A stretch of DNA of 64,000 bases, taken from contig LBTE01000006.1 in assembly GCA_000989955.1 (NCBI GenBank), forward strand, positions 62,001 to 126,000, read 5' to 3'. Within the stretch, counting starts at the first letter, position 1; every line of letters begins with the position of its first letter. Below are positions 52,762 to 61,887 of this stretch, one piece after another. Position numbers and translations under genes: made by a program. The notes beneath the pieces are model-generated. The model had not been told where the DNA came from. It ran no database searches and saw only the letters and a list, made by a program, of their open reading frames with translations. The stretch comes from a candidate division TM6 bacterium GW2011_GWF2_37_49 (GTDB taxonomy: Bacteria > Babelota > Babeliae > Babelales > RVW-14).

Positions 52762-53520
52762 ATGTATTCAAATAAAATAAAAGACATTGATGAGTTGCAG
52801 AATCAAATCAATTTTTACAGGCCTTTCAAAAAAAAGTTCGTGGATAATTTAAAAGAATATTTCAGGATAGGGCTGACATACACGAGCAATGCGATGGAAG
52901 GCAACTCTCTGACTGAGACAGAAACTAAAATCATTTTAGAAGATGGCCTTACCGTCGCAGGCAAACCAGTTCGAGACCATCTTGAAGCGTTGGGGCACAG
53001 TCAGGCGTATGATTTGTTATACAAGCTTGCCAAAAATAATGAAATTAAAGAACAAGATATTTTGAAACTGCACAAGCTGTTTTATTATCACATCGACATT
53101 AAAAATGCTGGCAAGTACCGCAAGCAGCAGGTTTTTATCACGGGCACAGAATTTGTTCCGCCCGCTCCCAAGCTGGTGCCTGAATTAATGAAAAAGCTTA
53201 TTAATAGCATGATTTTGATGCGACAAGAGCTTCATCCTATCGAATTTGCAGCAGTGTTGCATAAAGAACTAGTTTCTATCCATCCGTTTGTTGATGGCAA
53301 CGGAAGGGCGGCTAGATTAATTATGAACTTGGCGCTGTTGCAGCAAAGCTACGTTGTAACAATCATTCCGCCGATATTAAGAACCGATTATATTAGCTTG
53401 TTAAAACGTGCACAGGTTGAGCCCAAAGACGACAAGCCCTTCATCAACTTTATTTCTACAATGGTTTATGAAAGCCAAAAAGATTACTTACGCATGATCA
53501 GGTCTTTTTATGAAAAATAA
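52762..53520 (+). CDS. Fic-domain AMP-transferase with N-terminal inhibitory helix
   Basis: 252 aa. The Fic core motif HPFVDGNGRAAR is complete (catalytic His, Asp for the metal, Arg). An inhibition motif of the [S/T]xxxE[G/N] type, SNAMEG, lies near the N-terminus, so this is a class II Fic protein controlled by its own inhibitory helix. The region between reads like other bacterial filamentation-type Fic proteins (LHKLFYYHI, AGKYRKQQV, PPAPKLVPELM). The ATG at 52762 with AAGGA at good spacing is preferred over a TTG at 52738. Possible target: a host or own protein hydroxyl; no secretion signal is visible. Confidence 0.93.
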   Translation: MYSNKIKDIDELQNQINFYRPFKKKFVDNLKEYFRIGLTYTSNAMEGNSLTETETKIILEDGLTVAGKPVRDHLEALGHSQAYDLLYKLAKNNEIKEQDILKLHKLFYYHIDIKNAGKYRKQQVFITGTEFVPPAPKLVPELMKKLINSMILMRQELHPIEFAAVLHKELVSIHPFVDGNGRAARLIMNLALLQQSYVVTIIPPILRTDYISLLKRAQVEPKDDKPFINFISTMVYESQKDYLRMIRSFYEK

Positions 53521-53672
53521 AAATGCGACTAAAAATAAATTTTCACGCTTTAACATCTTTTTATTACTCCATACATATAAAAATATACACTAACGTGATT
53601 GAGCTAGCAAAAAAAACTCATGATATCAAAGGCATTGTTCGTGCTATTAAGATATTTATTTAGAAAATTGAT

Positions 53673-54782
53673 TTATAAAGAAGCGCTATTTAAGGCATCT
53701 GTTTGAACTTTTTGCATAGTCTGTGTTGCGTTCAAATACCACTGGTAGCTCTTTTTAATGCCATCATCAAGATTTATGACGGGCTTCCAACCCAAACTGG
53801 ACATCCTTGAGATATCAAGCAATTTTTTAGGCGCACCATCAGGCTTTTTGTTGTCAAACTGTATTTGCCCATCAAATTTAACAACATCCTTAATTTTTTG
53901 AGCTAGCTTTTTAATTTTAAGATCTTCCCCTGAACCAATGTTGATTATTTCTCCAAGGTCTTTGTAGTTATGATTTTTCATTAAAAAAATTAAGGAATTG
54001 GCTAGATCGTCAACGTGCAAAAATTCTCTAAACACGTTGCCACTGCCCCACAAAGATAATTGTTCAGCCATAACACCAATTTTGTTCAAAAATGCTTCAA
54101 TTTCGGCGTCTGAAAGCCATTCTACATCAAATGTTGGATCGGCTTCAACGGGATAGTACATAAAATCGGATCTTATTGCTGTAAAATCTCTTTGTTTTAA
54201 TAATTTGGCTAGATGAAATTTTCTTATCATCGCTGGCAAAACATGAGATGTTTCAAGATTAAAATTATCGTTTGGTCCGTACAAATTTGTTGGCATTACA
54301 GAGATAAAGTTTGTGTTGAACTGTTCATTAAAGTGCTTACAAAGCTTAATTGCTGCAATTTTGGCAACTGAGTATGCATCATTAGTTTCTTCAAGCGGAC
54401 CTGTAAGCAAAAATGCTTCTTTTAGCGGTTGTGGAGCCAATTTGGGATAAATACACGATGAACCAAGATTTAAAAGTTTATGAACGCCGGCATTTTTTGC
54501 CGCATTAATTACATTTGCGGCTATCATCAAATTATCGTAAATAAAATTTGCTTTTTGTGTGTTGTTTACCCAAATTCCACCAACTTTTGCTGCAGCCAAA
54601 AATACGTATTCAGGCTTATTTTTATCAAAAAATTTATCGACATCTGCTTGCATGCGCAGATCTAGCTCTCCAGGATTTCTAAGTATTAAATTATTAAAAC
54701 CGGCATTTTTAAGCGCCCTTGTTATGGCCGATCCGACCAATCCAGTGTGTCCAGCTATGTAAATCTTTGAAGATGCATTCAT
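53673..54782 (-). CDS. fcl: GDP-L-fucose synthase
   Basis: SDR-family epimerase/reductase making GDP-L-fucose from the product of Gmd. NADP loop AGHTGLVGSA, AAAKVGGI, LGSSCIYPKLAPQP with the catalytic Ser, and YSVAKIAAIKLC with Tyr and Lys of the active site. At 369 aa it is longer than the enterobacterial enzyme (about 321) because of a 45-residue insert (around 200-245) before LWGSGNVFREFLHV; similar inserts occur in other Fcl proteins. AAGGA precedes the ATG. It follows gmd by 9 bases. Confidence 0.95.
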   Translation of the reverse strand: MNASSKIYIAGHTGLVGSAITRALKNAGFNNLILRNPGELDLRMQADVDKFFDKNKPEYVFLAAAKVGGIWVNNTQKANFIYDNLMIAANVINAAKNAGVHKLLNLGSSCIYPKLAPQPLKEAFLLTGPLEETNDAYSVAKIAAIKLCKHFNEQFNTNFISVMPTNLYGPNDNFNLETSHVLPAMIRKFHLAKLLKQRDFTAIRSDFMYYPVEADPTFDVEWLSDAEIEAFLNKIGVMAEQLSLWGSGNVFREFLHVDDLANSLIFLMKNHNYKDLGEIINIGSGEDLKIKKLAQKIKDVVKFDGQIQFDNKKPDGAPKKLLDISRMSSLGWKPVINLDDGIKKSYQWYLNATQTMQKVQTDALNSASL

Positions 54783-54791
54783 AATTTTTCC

Positions 54792-55952
54792 TTACAATGA
54801 AAAAGTGTCTCTAATTTCATTACGCCAGGTCATGGTGTGTGACGTGTATAAAAAACGCTTTGTTTGGCAGATGTTTAAGCCTTCACCGATCGGGCTTAGT
54901 TCAGCAAACATTAGTTCGTAATCTACCATTATTTTTATAAGATCATCTAGCGTAATGCGAGGCTGCCAGCACAAAATATCTTTTGCTTTTGAAATATCAG
55001 CCTGCAAGTGCTCGACTTCGGTAGGCCTAAAATATCTAGGATCTACTTCGACAACGATATCACCTGGTTTAAATACTTTTTCCCATCGAGCGTCAAGACT
55101 TGTTATTAGTCCAATTTCTTGTATTCCTGTTCCTATCCACTCAAGGTCGACACCTACGTAACTAAAAACTTTTTGGACAAAGTCGCGTACCGTGTAACAT
55201 TGTCCTGTGCCAATAACGAAATCATCAGGTTTTTGTTGTTGCAACATCTGCCACATTGCTTCAACATATTCTGGCGCAAATCCCCAATCACGCTTTGCGT
55301 TTAAGTTTCCCAAGTAAAGCTTGTTTTGTTTTTTCAAAAGCATGTTCACAACAGCCATCGTAATTTTGCGTGTAACAAAAGTCTCTCCACGACGAGGACT
55401 TTCATGGTTAAATAGTATTCCATTGCAAGCGAACATGTTATATGCCTGACGATAGTTTAATGTAGTCCAGTACGAAAAAACTTTTGCTGCTGCGTATGGA
55501 CTTCGAGGATAAAATGCGGTTTCTTCACACTGTGGCGCAGGAGAGCCTCCAAACATTTCTGAAGACGACGCTTGGTAAAATTTTGCATCGATTTTATTTT
55601 TGCGTAACGCCTCTAAGAGCCTTAACGTTCCAAGTCCAGTCGCATTGGCTGTGTATTCAGGCATTTGAAAAGACACTTTTACATGCGATTGTGCACCTAG
55701 ATTATAAACCTCATCTGGCTGAACTTGTTGCACTATTTCGGTGATGGTGCTGGCATCGGTCAAGTCACCGTAGTGTAAAAAAAATCTTGCCTCCAGTTCA
55801 TGAGGATCAACATAAATATGATCAATTCTGTGTGTATTGAAAGTGGATGATTTTCTGATAATTCCGTGAACTTCATAACCTTTTGACAATAAAAGCTCGG
55901 CCAAATAAGAACCATCTTGACCGGTAATACCTGTTATAATCGCTCGTTTCAT
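54792..55952 (-). CDS. gmd: GDP-mannose 4,6-dehydratase
   Basis: First step from GDP-mannose to GDP-L-fucose. NADP loop [17 protein letters not shown], then [18 protein letters not shown], and the [10 protein letters not shown] active-site Tyr-x3-Lys. The Gmd signature [16 protein letters not shown] follows. Two consecutive ATGs start the frame; the second (55952) has the better distance to AAGGGG. The gene is transcribed before fcl in one unit and is divergent from the UXS gene. Confidence 0.96.
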   Translation of the reverse strand: MKRAIITGITGQDGSYLAELLLSKGYEVHGIIRKSSTFNTHRIDHIYVDPHELEARFFLHYGDLTDASTITEIVQQVQPDEVYNLGAQSHVKVSFQMPEYTANATGLGTLRLLEALRKNKIDAKFYQASSSEMFGGSPAPQCEETAFYPRSPYAAAKVFSYWTTLNYRQAYNMFACNGILFNHESPRRGETFVTRKITMAVVNMLLKKQNKLYLGNLNAKRDWGFAPEYVEAMWQMLQQQKPDDFVIGTGQCYTVRDFVQKVFSYVGVDLEWIGTGIQEIGLITSLDARWEKVFKPGDIVVEVDPRYFRPTEVEHLQADISKAKDILCWQPRITLDDLIKIMVDYELMFAELSPIGEGLNICQTKRFLYTSHTMTWRNEIRDTFSL

Positions 55953-56142
55953 CATTACCCCTTTGCTAAAGTATTTTCGCGTGGGTACTATTTTTTAAGA
56001 TTCTTTTTTTGTCAATGATGTTTGACAAAATGTTTTATGAATGAAAGAATCTCAATATACTTTTCCTCTTCTCTTGCATGCTATCGGATTTGTTTAAAAT
56101 GTAAAGCTAGTAAGAGGTTCATCAATAAAAAAGAGACTTTTA

Positions 56143-57102
56143 ATGTTTGATAAAAAAAGGATTTTAATCACAGGTGGAGCGGGTTTTTTGGGGAGCAATT
56201 TATGTAAACATTATCTTGATAGAGATAATTACGTTGTCGCTCTTGATAATTTGTTTACTGGAAGGCTTTGCAATATTCAATCTTTTTTAAATAATAAAAA
56301 ATTTACATTTATAGAGCATGATATCACAAAACCAATTACTCTAAATGTTGATTGGATAATGAATTTTGCGTGTCCAGCGTCTCCGTATGCCTACCAAAAA
56401 GATCCAATCAACACAACAAAAACAAGTGTTATTGGGGCTATAAATATGCTTGATTTAGCCAATAAAAATAAAGATCGAATCATGCAAGCTTCTACAAGCG
56501 AAATTTATGGCGATCCAGAGCAACATCCGCAGGTCGAATCTTATAAAGGATGCGTAAATCCGATTGGACCGAGAGCTTGTTACGATGAAGGCAAGCGGTG
56601 CGCCGAATCACTTTTTTTTGATTATCAACGAATGTATGATTTGGATATTAAAGTTATTCGTATTTTTAATACATACGGCCCAGCCATGGACCCCAACGAT
56701 GGCCGTGTTGTAAGCAATTTTATTGTGCAAGCCCTTAAAAACGAGCCTTTGACTATGTTTGGTGATGGCACGCAAACTCGATCTTTTTGTTTTGTCGATG
56801 ATCTGGTTTGTGGTATTTCAAAAATGATGGAAACAAACAAAGGGCTGGCTGGGCCAATCAATCTTGGTAATCCTTGCGAGTTTACCTTACTTGAGCTTGC
56901 AGACACTGTTTTGCGCCTAACAAAATCAAAATCAAAAATTCAATTTAAGCCACTTCCCACCGATGATCCTCAAAAGCGTAGACCAGACATAACTCTTGCA
57001 AAAAAGCTTTTAAATTGGGTTCCTGCCATTGATTTGGATACAGGCCTTGTAAAAACTATTGAATACTTTTCAAAAAATTTGAATGGGCAATATCGTGATT
57101 AA
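56143..57102 (+). CDS. UDP-glucuronate decarboxylase (UDP-xylose synthase)
   Basis: 319-aa SDR enzyme with GGAGFLGSNLC, the UXS-type FACPASPYAYQ, QASTSEIYGDPE, VNPIGPRACYDEGKR (active-site Tyr and Lys) and TRSFCFVDDLV. These are the motifs of UXS rather than of the epimerases. Product: UDP-xylose for surface glycans. Its end overlaps the next glycosyltransferase gene by 20 bases, so the two are co-translated. Confidence 0.93.
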   Translation: MFDKKRILITGGAGFLGSNLCKHYLDRDNYVVALDNLFTGRLCNIQSFLNNKKFTFIEHDITKPITLNVDWIMNFACPASPYAYQKDPINTTKTSVIGAINMLDLANKNKDRIMQASTSEIYGDPEQHPQVESYKGCVNPIGPRACYDEGKRCAESLFFDYQRMYDLDIKVIRIFNTYGPAMDPNDGRVVSNFIVQALKNEPLTMFGDGTQTRSFCFVDDLVCGISKMMETNKGLAGPINLGNPCEFTLLELADTVLRLTKSKSKIQFKPLPTDDPQKRRPDITLAKKLLNWVPAIDLDTGLVKTIEYFSKNLNGQYRD

Positions 57103-58096
57103 TGCCAAAAAAATTCTACTGATTGGGCATTTTTCTGATTCACCACATGTTTATACGTATGCAACCTCATTTTTAAAAGTTTTATTAAAACTAGGGCATG
57201 ATGTCAAAACTTTCGACTACAGAAGAAAGGCTCCATTTTTATTGGATTATTCATTAAAACGTTTATCTAAAAAATTTAATCCCGATTTAATTTTTTTTGT
57301 TAAAGCTGAAAAAATTTCATGGCACACTGTTCGCTTTTTAAAAAATAATTCACCTGCCATTCTTGTTAATTTTTATCCTGACAATCCGTTTGTTTTTTGG
57401 AATTCTAATTCAAATTCTGACGTTTTGCATTCTCTGCCATTTATTGATTATTTTTTGATTTGGTCTGAACAACTTGCCCCAATAATTCACTCAGCTGGCG
57501 CAAAAAAAGTTATCTACTTTCCATTCGCATTTGATGGCGATATGTTTATCGGTGCATCAAAAAATACTGATACTGACATTAATTTACATCAGTCGGATGT
57601 TTGTTTTGTTGGAAGTTGGGATACGTCCAGGCAAAGGTGTTTGGAAAAGCTGTTGGAGAAAATGCCTGATTTAAAGCTGGCTGTTTGGGGTAATAGATGG
57701 AAGGAAAATTTATCCGCATCATCCGGACTTTTAAAATTTATTAAAGGTGACGCTGTTTATGGCGCTGATATGATAAATGTTTTTAAATCAAGCAAAATAG
57801 CGCTTAACTTCATACGCAAGCAAAACCTGAATGCTCACAACATGCGAACGTTTGAAATTCCTGCAAGCAAGGCTTTCATGCTTACGCAGTATACTGATGA
57901 ACAAGCAAAACATTTATTTCAAGATGGAGAGAGCGTGGAATGCTTCAAAAATATTGAGGAGCTTGTTTTTAAAATAAAATTTTTCTTAAAAAATGAAGCG
58001 TTGAGAAATGATAGGGCAGAGAAAGGCTTTTTGGTTGCTCAAAAGTATGTGCTTGAGAAACAGATGTCTGACTTTCTTAAAAAAATTGGCATTTAA
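57083..58096 (+). CDS. Glycosyltransferase (CgeB/GT1-like)
   Basis: 337 aa. Two Rossmann-like halves: KKILLIGHFSDSPHVYTYATSF at the start, then VCFVGSWDTSRQRCLEKL and FEIPASKAFMLTQYTDEQ near the end, typical of the CgeB/Glyco_trans_1_2 group. The acceptor and donor are unknown; the overlap with the UDP-xylose synthase gene makes UDP-xylose a plausible donor. No membrane helix. Confidence 0.82.
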   Translation: MGNIVINAKKILLIGHFSDSPHVYTYATSFLKVLLKLGHDVKTFDYRRKAPFLLDYSLKRLSKKFNPDLIFFVKAEKISWHTVRFLKNNSPAILVNFYPDNPFVFWNSNSNSDVLHSLPFIDYFLIWSEQLAPIIHSAGAKKVIYFPFAFDGDMFIGASKNTDTDINLHQSDVCFVGSWDTSRQRCLEKLLEKMPDLKLAVWGNRWKENLSASSGLLKFIKGDAVYGADMINVFKSSKIALNFIRKQNLNAHNMRTFEIPASKAFMLTQYTDEQAKHLFQDGESVECFKNIEELVFKIKFFLKNEALRNDRAEKGFLVAQKYVLEKQMSDFLKKIGI

Positions 58097-58104
58097 AAAT
58101 TATA

Positions 58105-58278
58105 ACTTTTAGAATGGTTAAGTCGGCCATCTCTAAGGTCATACATTAAGCATTAGCCTTGAAATATACGATTACATGAGTGCTACAAAAGAATTGATAA
58201 GTTTTTTGATTCGGCCTGCAAAGCATGATCAGCTGCTGCCTTCCAATATAAAATTTAAAGAATTGCAAAAAGTGCTAT
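58105..58278 (-). repeat. Dispersed intergenic repeat, copy H (inverted)
   Basis: Read on the minus strand: AGCACTTTTTGCAATTCTTT, ATTGGAAGG, GCTTTGCAGGCCGAATC, AAAAAACTTATCAATTC, then AATGTATGACC. It is the only copy in this orientation. A 38-codon frame on the plus strand lies entirely inside it. Confidence 0.82.
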
Positions 58279-58356
58279 CTAATTTTAAATGATTGATTGG
58301 TACGCGTTTTTGACATGCAAATTTTATTAATTAAATTATAAATTTGGTATAAATAA

Positions 58357-59583
58357 ATGAATATTAAAACCAATAATTCAAAGCCTAAGATTGCTATTTT
58401 ATCTTTAAAAAACAGTTATGTGTACGGCGGCGTGCTCTCTTCGCTACAAGCGGCTTATAACTTTTGTAAAAAACACTTTGATCCAACTGTTTTTTTTCTT
58501 AGTTTTGATCCATCTATTTCAACAAGTTTAAAAATATTGAAATTTTCTTCTGGTGTAAGGCCGTTAACTTATTGTGGGATGAAAGGGATAGAAGTTGGCG
58601 CAAGGTGGGCGTTTTGGGAGCCGGGGCATTACCGATTTAATTTGGATAGGTGGGAAGAGCTTTTGAAGGGCTACAATTATTTTTTGGCTGTAAGCGGTAC
58701 CCCAATTGTTGCCCATCCGTTTGCACTTTTGAATAAAAAGTATGGGTTAGTGGCTTCCACCCCATACAATGACGACAGAGAGCGAAGGGTAAAAACTCTT
58801 TCTGGTTTTCGATATTTAATTGATAGGCTTGCGAATAAAAAAATGCAGAATATTGAGAAACTTATTTTGGAACAGGCTGATTTTATTTGGGGATTAAGCA
58901 ACTATTCTAAAATGGAGTTTGAAAAAATTATGCAGCGGCCGGCTGAGAATTTTTTGCGCTGTGGGCATCCTGTCGAATCAACAATTGTTCCGAATCTCAA
59001 CAACAAAGACAATAATTTAATAATAGCTGTTGGCCGTTTTGGCGATCCACGCAAAAATATTGATATGCTTTTGCGTGCATTTGATAAGATAAATCAAAAT
59101 ATTCCAGATTCTAAACTTTATGTTATTGGCGGTAAGCCAGACATCTCGCAAATAAGTAAATTTGCACATCTCGCATCATTTAAAAATATTGTTTTTACAG
59201 GACAAGTCAGCGATCAAGATTTAAAAAACTTTTATCAAAAAGCTTCATTGATGTTGCTTACCTCTTATCAAGAAGGATTTGGCGTTGTAGGCATAGAAGC
59301 TTTGTGGCATGGCATACCAGTAATTGCTACGGCTTGCGGAGGGCCGTCAGACTATGTTGTAGATGGTTTAACTGGATATTTAGTCCAGGTTAACGATGAT
59401 GCCAAAATGGCCGAATTCGCTACCTCTATTTTGCAAAATCAAAAACAACTAAAAAAAACATCTATAAATTCGCAAAATTTTGTTTTGGATAATTATTCTA
59501 TTTCGAAAATTGAAAATGCGTTCGAACTAGGTTTTATAAAAATGTATCCGGAATTGAAATCTATTTTAACTTTTAAATTTTAA
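58357..59583 (+). CDS. Glycosyltransferase family 4 protein
   Basis: 408-aa GT-B retaining enzyme. The C-terminal half has AVGRFGDPRKNIDMLLRAF, then LYVIGGKPD and the EX7E region EGFGVVGIEALWHGIPVIA with GGPSDYV. The N-terminal half begins with PKIAILSLKNSYVYGGVLSS. The ribosome-binding site is weak. It follows repeat copy H in the surface-sugar cluster and is probably used for exopolysaccharide or LPS-type glycan assembly. Confidence 0.9.
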   Translation: MNIKTNNSKPKIAILSLKNSYVYGGVLSSLQAAYNFCKKHFDPTVFFLSFDPSISTSLKILKFSSGVRPLTYCGMKGIEVGARWAFWEPGHYRFNLDRWEELLKGYNYFLAVSGTPIVAHPFALLNKKYGLVASTPYNDDRERRVKTLSGFRYLIDRLANKKMQNIEKLILEQADFIWGLSNYSKMEFEKIMQRPAENFLRCGHPVESTIVPNLNNKDNNLIIAVGRFGDPRKNIDMLLRAFDKINQNIPDSKLYVIGGKPDISQISKFAHLASFKNIVFTGQVSDQDLKNFYQKASLMLLTSYQEGFGVVGIEALWHGIPVIATACGGPSDYVVDGLTGYLVQVNDDAKMAEFATSILQNQKQLKKTSINSQNFVLDNYSISKIENAFELGFIKMYPELKSILTFKF

Positions 59584-59593
59584 TATTTACAAT

Positions 59594-59649
59594 CAACACT
59601 CCTTCCATTACATTTTAGAATTATCAGCTTTAATTTTTTGAGAGTGTTG
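59594..59649 (+). terminator. Possible terminator between the glycosyltransferase and MoxR genes
   Basis: CAACACTC / GAGTGTTG, 8 bp, with a long 40-base loop, followed by TTTTTT. Confidence 0.35.
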
Positions 59650-59673
59650 GTTTTTTAAAATATGGAGCCTGAA

Positions 59674-60663
59674 ATGGAAACTATTATACAAACTCAACAA
59701 ATTGCCGAATTGGTAAAAGAAAAACATGCATTATGGCATGGACTTAAAGCGGAAGTCAAAAAAGTTATTGTAGGACAAGACCATGTAATCGACCGGGTAT
59801 TAATTGGGCTTTTGTGTGGCGGCCACATACTGCTTGAAGGTGTACCTGGGCTAGCAAAAACAACTTTAATTAAATCTATCGCGCAAGCAATTGGACTTCA
59901 ATACCAGCGAATTCAATTCACGCCAGATCTTTTGCCTGCAGATTTGGTTGGAACATTGGTTTATAACCCTAAAACGCAAGAATTTCAAACTAAAAAAGGT
60001 CCTATTTTTGCCAATTTTATACTTGCAGACGAAATAAATCGTGCGCCAGCTAAAGTTCAATCTGCTTTATTAGAAGCAATGCAAGAACATCAGGTGACAA
60101 TCGGAGATAATACGTATAAATTAAGCGAACCATTCTTGGTATTGGCAACACAAAATCCAATCGAACACGAAGGAACATATAATCTTCCTGAAGCGCAAAT
60201 CGATCGCTTTATGTTTAAAATTATTGTAACATACGCGACTATCAGTGAAGAAAGAGAAATAATCAATAAAGTCTTTAATCCACAAAAAATTAATACAGTT
60301 TTAGACAAAGATGAAATTACCGAAGGCCAAAATATAGTTAGTAAAATTTATATCGACGACAAAGTTGTTGAGTATATTTTAAATATTGTTTTTGCGTCTA
60401 GACAGCCTGAAAATCATGGCCTTACTGAACTTAAAAATTTTATTGAGTGTGGCGCCTCTCCAAGAGCAACATTGGCATTGACTCATGCATCAAAAGCTCA
60501 TGCTTTTCTAAAAAAACGACACTTTGTAACACCAGATGATGTTAAAGCTGTTGCTTTTGATATACTAAGACACAGAATAATTTTAACCTACGAAGCAGAA
60601 GCCGAAAATATAAACACCGACTCCATAATACAGAATATCCTACGTGTAATTTCGGCACCTTGA
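59674..60663 (+). CDS. MoxR-family AAA+ ATPase
   Basis: 329 aa counted from the ATG at 59674, which has GGAG six bases upstream; an ATG at 59662 is less likely. Walker A GVPGLAKTTL, Walker B FILADEINRAP, sensor 1 LATQNP, arginine finger region EAQIDRFMFK, lid domain ASPRATLAL. MoxR proteins act with DUF58/vWA partners as chaperones; the DUF58 and DUF4381-like genes are at 21619-22977, so the usual cluster has been split. Here it lies 71 bases before gspC. Confidence 0.95.
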   Translation: METIIQTQQIAELVKEKHALWHGLKAEVKKVIVGQDHVIDRVLIGLLCGGHILLEGVPGLAKTTLIKSIAQAIGLQYQRIQFTPDLLPADLVGTLVYNPKTQEFQTKKGPIFANFILADEINRAPAKVQSALLEAMQEHQVTIGDNTYKLSEPFLVLATQNPIEHEGTYNLPEAQIDRFMFKIIVTYATISEEREIINKVFNPQKINTVLDKDEITEGQNIVSKIYIDDKVVEYILNIVFASRQPENHGLTELKNFIECGASPRATLALTHASKAHAFLKKRHFVTPDDVKAVAFDILRHRIILTYEAEAENINTDSIIQNILRVISAP

Positions 60664-60734
60664 GTAAAACTATTTACTTGACATTGGAATCAACCGGTTA
60701 TTATCTTCCAATCTAAAATAAGGAAGTGTTGGCA

Positions 60735-61868
60735 ATGAAGCTACAGTTATGGATAATAAATAGTGCATTTATATTAGTGCTGATCGTTGCACTTGTATTA
60801 AGCAATTTATTTAAACAGGATCCACCTGTTGTTCACATAAATGCAATTTTACAAAAAGGCGACATTAAAAGCCTTGAAGTTGCTCCTGCGGAAGCATTAA
60901 ATTTGGAGAAAATTTATCAAAACGATGTTTTCGGCACTTATGTAGCGCCAATAGTTACAGCAGTCAAAAAAAGTTTTATTACGCCAATCCCCGAACCTCA
61001 AACTATAACATTCAATCCTCCCCCAGAGGCAAAGCAGGTGAATTTTCTTCCACCTTTATCAATATCGATAAAGGGAATTATCGCAGCAGCAGAAGAACAA
61101 AACAGTGTAGTTATGATAGCTGACGAAACTAATAAAGAAAAAATGTACCACCTAGGAGATAGGCTAAAAGATGCCGAGATTATAAGAATATCGAGAAACA
61201 AAGTAGTGTTACTTCGTTCTAACGGCCAACAAGAAACTTTTTACTTAATTAAAGAAGATTTATCTTCACTGGCACCAGAGAGATGGAATAATATTGTAAA
61301 AAAAACCAATGCTCAAAATTATAAAATCGATCCGTACGCATTTTTAGAAGAAGTTGAGACATTTGGCAGCTTCATGGAAAGGGCGGCTATTCTTGGAATT
61401 GCCTACAGCCAGGGAAATCAAATTGGTATAAAAATTGGAGATACTAAGGATTGCGATGTGGCAAATAACATAGGACTTGTTCAAAGTGATATTATTACCT
61501 CAGTAAACGGAATCAATACATCTGAATCAAAAAACAGAACTCAGCTTTATGATTTAATAACTCAAATGAAAGTTGGAGACAAAATTGATATCAACTTACT
61601 CAGATCTGGTCAAAATATTTCAATAACTTATGAACTTACAAAGCTTGAAAAAATTTTCAAAAAGCCTATGCCTGCCGGAATACAAGAAAATAAAAAACCT
61701 AACGAACTTCCAATGAATGCGCTACAAGAAAGAGACACTCGCATAAGAGATTTTTCTAAAATACACGGAAAAGGCAACAGGGGCAACCAAATGAGTGATT
61801 TAAGAAAACATTTACTTGAAAATCTTCATTCACGTTTAAGAAACGCAAGGGGCATTGCAAGAAGATGA
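60735..61868 (+). CDS. gspC: Type II secretion system protein GspC
   Basis: 377 aa from the ATG at 60735 (AGGAAG at eight bases). N-terminal membrane helix (WIINSAFILVLIVALVLS), a Pro-rich linker, the HR domain (LSISIKGIIAAAEEQNSVVMI, then YHLGDRLKDAEIIRI) and a C-terminal PDZ-like domain (GIKIGD…VQSDIITSVNG…VGDKIDINLLR). It connects the inner-membrane platform to the secretin. A Lys/Arg-rich tail beyond the PDZ domain (about 320-377) is longer than usual. gspD starts 19 bases later. Confidence 0.9.
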   Translation: MKLQLWIINSAFILVLIVALVLSNLFKQDPPVVHINAILQKGDIKSLEVAPAEALNLEKIYQNDVFGTYVAPIVTAVKKSFITPIPEPQTITFNPPPEAKQVNFLPPLSISIKGIIAAAEEQNSVVMIADETNKEKMYHLGDRLKDAEIIRISRNKVVLLRSNGQQETFYLIKEDLSSLAPERWNNIVKKTNAQNYKIDPYAFLEEVETFGSFMERAAILGIAYSQGNQIGIKIGDTKDCDVANNIGLVQSDIITSVNGINTSESKNRTQLYDLITQMKVGDKIDINLLRSGQNISITYELTKLEKIFKKPMPAGIQENKKPNELPMNALQERDTRIRDFSKIHGKGNRGNQMSDLRKHLLENLHSRLRNARGIARR

Positions 61869-61887
61869 TAGTATTAGTGAGAAATTT

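Noticed and set aside
2840-58278. Dispersed repeats considered as integron attC sites or CRISPR repeats
   Set aside because: They lack the inverse RYYYAAC/GTTRRRY core sites, are not arrayed, and occur in both orientations between ordinary genes. No CRISPR array was seen.
58176-58292. 38-codon plus-strand frame between the two glycosyltransferase genes
   Set aside because: It lies inside inverted repeat copy H; the corresponding frame in copy F is broken by stops.
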